Positions 5,984 to 8,203 of a DNA stretch of 8,203 bases are shown here, in pieces. How positions within the stretch are numbered: the stretch's first letter is position 1; each line of letters opens with the position of its first letter. The stretch spans positions 1 through 8,203 of the forward strand of contig JAADFP010000033.1 in NCBI GenBank assembly GCA_013152825.1, written 5' to 3'. Origin of the DNA: Caldisericota bacterium (GTDB lineage Bacteria > CAIJMQ01 > JAADFP01). The position numbers and the translations under genes are program-made. The notes beneath the pieces were generated by a model that was not told the origin of the DNA, did no database searches, and saw nothing but the letters and a program-made list of their open reading frames with translations.

Positions 5984-7105
5984 TTAAAAGGCACTTTCCC
6001 TCGAAAATCTCCGCATCCAGTTTAATTTATGAGCCAGGGTGCTAATGAAGCAGCTTACTTTCACATCCCTTCCTCCGTTCCCCGTAGAAACAAAATATAC
6101 CCCCCATAAGCCTGCAATCGTCCCCGGCGTCTGGTTTTCCCAGGTTTTGCCTCCATCATGAGTATGGACAATAGCTCCCCCACCCTCGGGATAGGTACCC
6201 ACCATCCAGGCATTATCTTTGTCAATAGCACTTACTCCCATCAGGTATTGACCTACTCCAGAAGTCTGGTATTCCCAGGTCTTGCCTCCATCTGAAGTAT
6301 GCAGAATTGTTCCATAATCCGCCGCCACCCAGACATTCTTCGCATCTACGGCATACACTTCATTCGCATCCATATAACTTGATTTCATCGCCTGAAGTGT
6401 CCAGGTATTACCACCGTCTTTTGTGTTAAAAATGGTAGTTTTATGCCCCACTGCCCAGGCAAGAAAAGGATTAACTGCATTAACTCCCAGTATATAAACC
6501 CCGGCTAACTCTTCTGGAGTTCCTTCTCTCCTCCAGGTTTTGCCTCCATCTGTGGTATGTAGAATTAAACCATACCCTTCATAGTTACTTCCTGTCACCC
6601 AGATATTATCTGGAGTCACAGCATACACTCCCTGCAGATTAACTTCAGGAATAACACCAACCCCAACTCTCTCCCAGGTTTTACCTCCGTTTACAGTACG
6701 AAGGACAGTCCCATTATCACCCACTACCCAGATATTATCTCTATCCACCACACTCAGCTTGTAGAATTCTACATCAGGCACACCCGCTGTCTGCCTTTCC
6801 CAGGTTGCACCACCATCCGTAGTATGAAGAATAGTGCCATAACCATCTACATTACTCCCCACTACCCAGGCTGTAGAGGAGTTAACAGCACCTACTGCCC
6901 ACAAGGTAACATCAGGCACACCCGCTGTTTGCCTTTCCCAGGTTTTACCACTATCCGTAGTATGAAGAATAGTGCCATAGCCATCTGCATTACTCCCCAC
7001 TACCCACCCGACAGCAGCATAGGTGCTTACCGGTAAGAAAAAGACACCTGTAATTATCCCCAGGCCTATTATTAACACCTTCATAACTATTACCTTTCTC
7101 TCCAT
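5984..7105 (-). CDS. Secreted seven-bladed Asp-box beta-propeller protein (Ycf48/BNR-like)
   Basis: 373 residues. A signal peptide is clear: hydrophobic core VLIIGLGIITGVFFL (about 10-24), then VSTYA with likely cleavage after A30. The mature part holds seven Asp-box repeats of the form T-x-D-x-G-x-T-W, with Trp at 56, 102, 144, 191, 235, 277 and 322, spaced 42-47 residues. Box 3 has Asn for Asp (TVNGGKTW). The last strand (GLWGVYFVSTG, about 333-342) and the N-terminal AVGWVVGSN would close one ring. Proteins of this fold include Ycf48/HCF136 photosystem II assembly factors and sialidase-like BNR proteins, but no catalytic residues identify a substrate and no photosynthesis genes are nearby, so no function is claimed. 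The tail after about 345 (ending NWMRRFSRESAF) is basic and not propeller-like. The start at 7105 has GGGAGGGA upstream; an inner ATG at 7084 (MKVLII) also has AAAGG before it. The gene lies 45 bp after queH. Confidence 0.85.
   Translation of the reverse strand: MERKVIVMKVLIIGLGIITGVFFLPVSTYAAVGWVVGSNADGYGTILHTTDSGKTWERQTAGVPDVTLWAVGAVNSSTAWVVGSNVDGYGTILHTTDGGATWERQTAGVPDVEFYKLSVVDRDNIWVVGDNGTVLRTVNGGKTWERVGVGVIPEVNLQGVYAVTPDNIWVTGSNYEGYGLILHTTDGGKTWRREGTPEELAGVYILGVNAVNPFLAWAVGHKTTIFNTKDGGNTWTLQAMKSSYMDANEVYAVDAKNVWVAADYGTILHTSDGGKTWEYQTSGVGQYLMGVSAIDKDNAWMVGTYPEGGGAIVHTHDGGKTWENQTPGTIAGLWGVYFVSTGNGGRDVKVSCFISTLAHKLNWMRRFSRESAF
6771..7006 (-). repeat. Recent intragenic duplication of one propeller blade
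   Basis: Two 98-bp segments, 6771-6868 and 6909-7006, differ at only 6 positions by my count and are offset by 138 bp, which is 46 codons or one blade. They encode the GSN-x-DGYGTILHTTD...TWERQTAGVPDV units of blades 1 and 2. The other blades are much more diverged, so these two are a recent duplication or a gene-converted pair. Confidence 0.85.
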
Positions 7106-7150
7106 TTCCCATTCCCTCCCTGGTATGTAATAACCTCTAACTTTATCCCC

Positions 7151-7759
7151 CTACTCCGCATATTTGCACTTACCATGCTGCATTTTTACCCTGTGGCTGA
7201 AAACACACCCGCAATAAGTCTGGCGATAGAGATTCCATTCTCTTGCCAGCGCCATGCTCCTTTTAAAACCTTCCCTCTTTTTAAAATCACGGCTGAGAAA
7301 GTGGAGAGAAGATAAACTCTTACCTATTCGGTTGATAACTTCTGCGTTTTTATGCGGACTTACCGTAAGCGTGGTAGCAAAACATGAAAATTCTCCTTTT
7401 TTAAATACCGCCCAGGTCTTCTCAAGTCTCAACCTGAAACAGATTTCGCATCTTCTACCTCCCTCCTTCTCTTTCTCCCAGCCTTTTATCTCCTCCCACC
7501 ATTTTCCCACCTCGTACTCCCCTACTATATACCTCAATTCCATTCTCCGGGTAACTTCCAGGAAACTATCCAATCTTTTCTCGTATTCTTCGCGAGGATG
7601 AATATTCGGATTGTAGAAAAAGCAGGTGACTTTAAACCCTTCTTCCCGCAACCTTTCTACCACAGAAGCAGCACACACACTGCAACATACATGCAGTAAT
7701 ACTTTTGCTGCACCAGTTTTAGTTATCCTATGCGTGTTATGCATTCCGTCTTCTGGCAT
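7151..7759 (-). CDS. queH: Epoxyqueuosine reductase QueH
   Basis: QueH (formerly DUF208) catalyses the last step of queuosine synthesis, reduction of epoxyqueuosine to queuosine in the wobble position of GUN-anticodon tRNAs. It replaces the unrelated cobalamin enzyme QueG. At 202 residues it is of normal length. Family motifs are KVLLHVCCSVC (C25, C26, C29), FFYNPNIHPREEY (47-59), RRCEICFRLRLEKT (C104, C107), FATTLTVSPHKN (127-138) and LYRQTYCGC (C183, C185). These cysteines are the conserved set that binds the iron-sulfur cluster and second metal site in the family. The start is uncertain: ATG at 7759 has no Shine-Dalgarno and overlaps a heptamer repeat array. The inner ATG at 7744 (MHNTHRITK) is also possible, since conserved sequence begins only at about residue 19. 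The other queuosine genes are not in the window. Confidence 0.95.
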   Translation of the reverse strand: MPEDGMHNTHRITKTGAAKVLLHVCCSVCAASVVERLREEGFKVTCFFYNPNIHPREEYEKRLDSFLEVTRRMELRYIVGEYEVGKWWEEIKGWEKEKEGGRRCEICFRLRLEKTWAVFKKGEFSCFATTLTVSPHKNAEVINRIGKSLSSLHFLSRDFKKREGFKRSMALAREWNLYRQTYCGCVFSHRVKMQHGKCKYAE

Positions 7760-7825
7760 TACAAATTTAAAACCCTAAACAAAAAACCCTAAACACTAAA
7801 TAAATCCTAAATCACAAACTCAAAA
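7759..7825 (-). repeat. TTT-phased heptamer array abutting the queH start
   Basis: On the minus strand the units are TTTTGAG, TTTGTGA, TTTAGGA, a short TTTA, then TTTAGTG, TTTAGGG, TTTTTTG, TTTAGGG, TTTTAAA, TTTGTAA. There are nine heptamers and one 4-bp unit, all starting with TTT. The final A is the A of the first possible queH ATG. The consensus is close to TTTAGGG and matches the array before recR (3411-3445). Confidence 0.75.
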
Positions 7826-7867
7826 CTCTCTCCCACAAAACCCTGCCTGCCCTCCCCCTCTGTGCCT

Positions 7868-7896
7868 CTCATTTACTCACTTCTCATTGCTCATTA
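7868..7896 (+). repeat. CTCA-word array with 7-8-bp period
   Basis: On the plus strand CTCATTTA, CTCACTT, CTCATTG, CTCATTATT follow one another directly, with the CTCA words 8, 7 and 7 bp apart. The complement reads as ATGAG-type words. The array is short and degenerate, so chance is possible, but it lies between two other arrays of similar period. Confidence 0.5.
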
Positions 7897-7929
7897 TTCT
7901 GCCTCCTGCATCATCCATGCTCTCCCTTT

Positions 7930-7955
7930 GTCATTCCCGCGAAAGCGGGAATCCA
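7930..7955 (+). repeat. Palindromic dRS3/REP-like repeat, copy 1
   Basis: The core is ATTCCC, GCGAAAGC, GGGAAT (7933-7952). It is an 8-bp perfect stem, ATTCCCGC with GCGGGAAT, around a GAAA loop, flanked by GTC and CCA. It fits the dRS3 definition from Neisseria (ATTCCC, 8 bp, GGGAAT); similar short palindromes are dispersed in many bacterial genomes. A second, diverged copy lies inverted at 7999-8024. Confidence 0.8.
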
Positions 7956-7998
7956 CTTCATGTTACCTTGCCTGCCGAGATATGCACATCTACTCTTC

Positions 7999-8024
7999 TG
8001 GATACCTGCTTCCGCAGGCATGAC
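7999..8024 (-). repeat. Palindromic dRS3/REP-like repeat, copy 2 (inverted)
   Basis: Read on the minus strand it is GTC, ATGCCTGC, GGAA, GCAGGTAT, CCA. This aligns base for base with copy 1 and keeps the stem with one G-T pair and a GNRA-type loop. The paired change from CCCGC/GCGGG to CCTGC/GCAGG preserves pairing, which suggests the hairpin matters. The two copies face each other 43 bp apart. Confidence 0.75.
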
Positions 8025-8051
8025 AGGCGGGCGCTACTGACCATCCTTCCA

Positions 8052-8086
8052 GTCTAACGTCTCAAGTCTACAGTTTATCCTCTACC
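8052..8086 (+). repeat. GTCTAAC-type heptamer array
   Basis: On the plus strand the units are GTCTAAC, GTCTCAA, GTCTACA, GTTTATC, CTCTACC, five consecutive 7-bp steps. The first three share GTCT; the last two are weaker and the fifth contains the stop codon of the partial upstream gene. The words differ from those of the TTTAGGG and CTCA arrays, but the period is the same. Confidence 0.55.
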
Positions 8087-8203
8087 CTGCTTGTTCCTCA
8101 AAAACTTCCGCAGTGAAGACAGATAGCTGGGCATCTTTCCATCCGTCCCCCGGCAAGCCTGCTTTCAGGGAAAGATACTTGAGGGTAGTTTCCCTATCCC
8201 ATC
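8082..8203 (-). CDS. Probable C-terminal end of an unrecognised protein (partial)
   Basis: One minus-strand frame stays open from the window edge for 39 codons and ends at TAG (8084-8082). It starts WDRETTLKYLSLKAG and ends AEVFEEQAG. The composition is protein-like, with charged and hydrophobic residues mixed as in an amphipathic helix. Of the other two minus-strand frames, one has a TAG at once and the other a TGA after 12 codons. The segment is too short to name a family. It shares the orientation of the other genes and ends inside the last unit of a heptamer array. A spurious frame is possible. Confidence 0.42.
   Translation of the reverse strand, partial: WDRETTLKYLSLKAGLPGDGWKDAQLSVFTAEVFEEQAG

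Larger units (their letters stand above)
7760..8081. other. Gene-free gap rich in short repeats
   Basis: This 322-bp gap lies between queH and the probable stop of the next upstream gene. I see no convincing reading frame, RNA gene, riboswitch (a preQ1 aptamer was looked for by eye) or strong promoter. It consists largely of two heptamer arrays and most of a third, and two palindromic repeats, all listed separately. The remaining stretches, about 7826-7867, 7897-7929, 7956-7998 and 8025-8051, are pyrimidine-rich on the plus strand without recognised structure. Confidence 0.6.

Noticed and set aside
5828..6025. Plus-strand 65-codon frame across the gap after the propeller gene
   Set aside because: It overlaps the possible tRNA promoter and the end of the propeller gene on the other strand, has no clear ribosome site and no recognisable motif.
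7759..7825. TTTAGGG units as telomere repeats or a chromosome end
   Set aside because: The match to plant-type telomere sequence is in single degenerate units inside a bacterial gene cluster, directly before a start codon.
7760..7930. preQ1 riboswitch before queH
   Set aside because: Neither the short C-rich preQ1-I aptamer core nor its A-rich tail was found by eye on the minus strand. A covariance search would be decisive.
7930..8024. Two palindromic repeats as a minimal CRISPR array
   Set aside because: There are only two copies, in opposite orientation, with no further repeats or cas genes. A REP/dRS3-like pair explains them better.

Overview
The window looks like chromosomal DNA of a free-living bacterium, probably an uncultivated or deep-branching lineage. 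The grounds are a V/A-type ATPase rather than an F-type one, a long SRP RNA that keeps its Alu domain, and the order tRNA-Ser, SRP RNA, dnaX, ybaB, recR, which is best known from Firmicutes and their relatives. No phylum can be assigned from sequence alone. Every gene found lies on the minus strand, so the reading order runs from high to low coordinates.

Layout in transcription order. (1) 8203-8082: the probable last 39 codons of an unrecognised gene. (2) 8081-7760: a 322-bp gene-free gap filled with short repeats. These are three separate degenerate arrays with a period of about 7 bp, plus an inverted pair of 26-bp palindromic repeats of the dRS3/REP-like type. (3) queH (epoxyqueuosine reductase, tRNA queuosine synthesis), followed 45 bp later by a secreted seven-bladed Asp-box (Ycf48/BNR-like) beta-propeller protein. 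(4) A 183-bp gap with a possible promoter, then tRNA-Ser(GCT) and a 268-nt SRP RNA. (5) A compact run dnaX-ybaB-recR-atpA-atpB. dnaX/ybaB overlap by 8 bp, recR/atpA by 4 bp (ATGA) and atpA/atpB by 8 bp; atpB runs off the left edge.

How the genes fit together. dnaX (clamp loader), ybaB (nucleoid-associated protein) and recR (recombination mediator) form the familiar replication and repair cluster behind the SRP RNA. What is unusual is that V-type ATPase subunits A and B follow recR directly and are translationally coupled to it. Subunits I/K/E/C/F, which usually lie upstream of atpA, are absent from this side.

The most distinctive signal is a set of heptamer-period repeats. One array fills the whole ybaB-recR gap and ends 3 bp before the recR ATG. 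A related TTT-phased array abuts the queH start and even contains the A of its ATG. Neither start has a recognisable Shine-Dalgarno sequence, whereas atpA, atpB, ybaB and dnaX all do. Two further arrays with different 7-8-bp words lie in the queH-upstream gap. No CRISPR array, insertion sequence, phage gene or defence system was seen.
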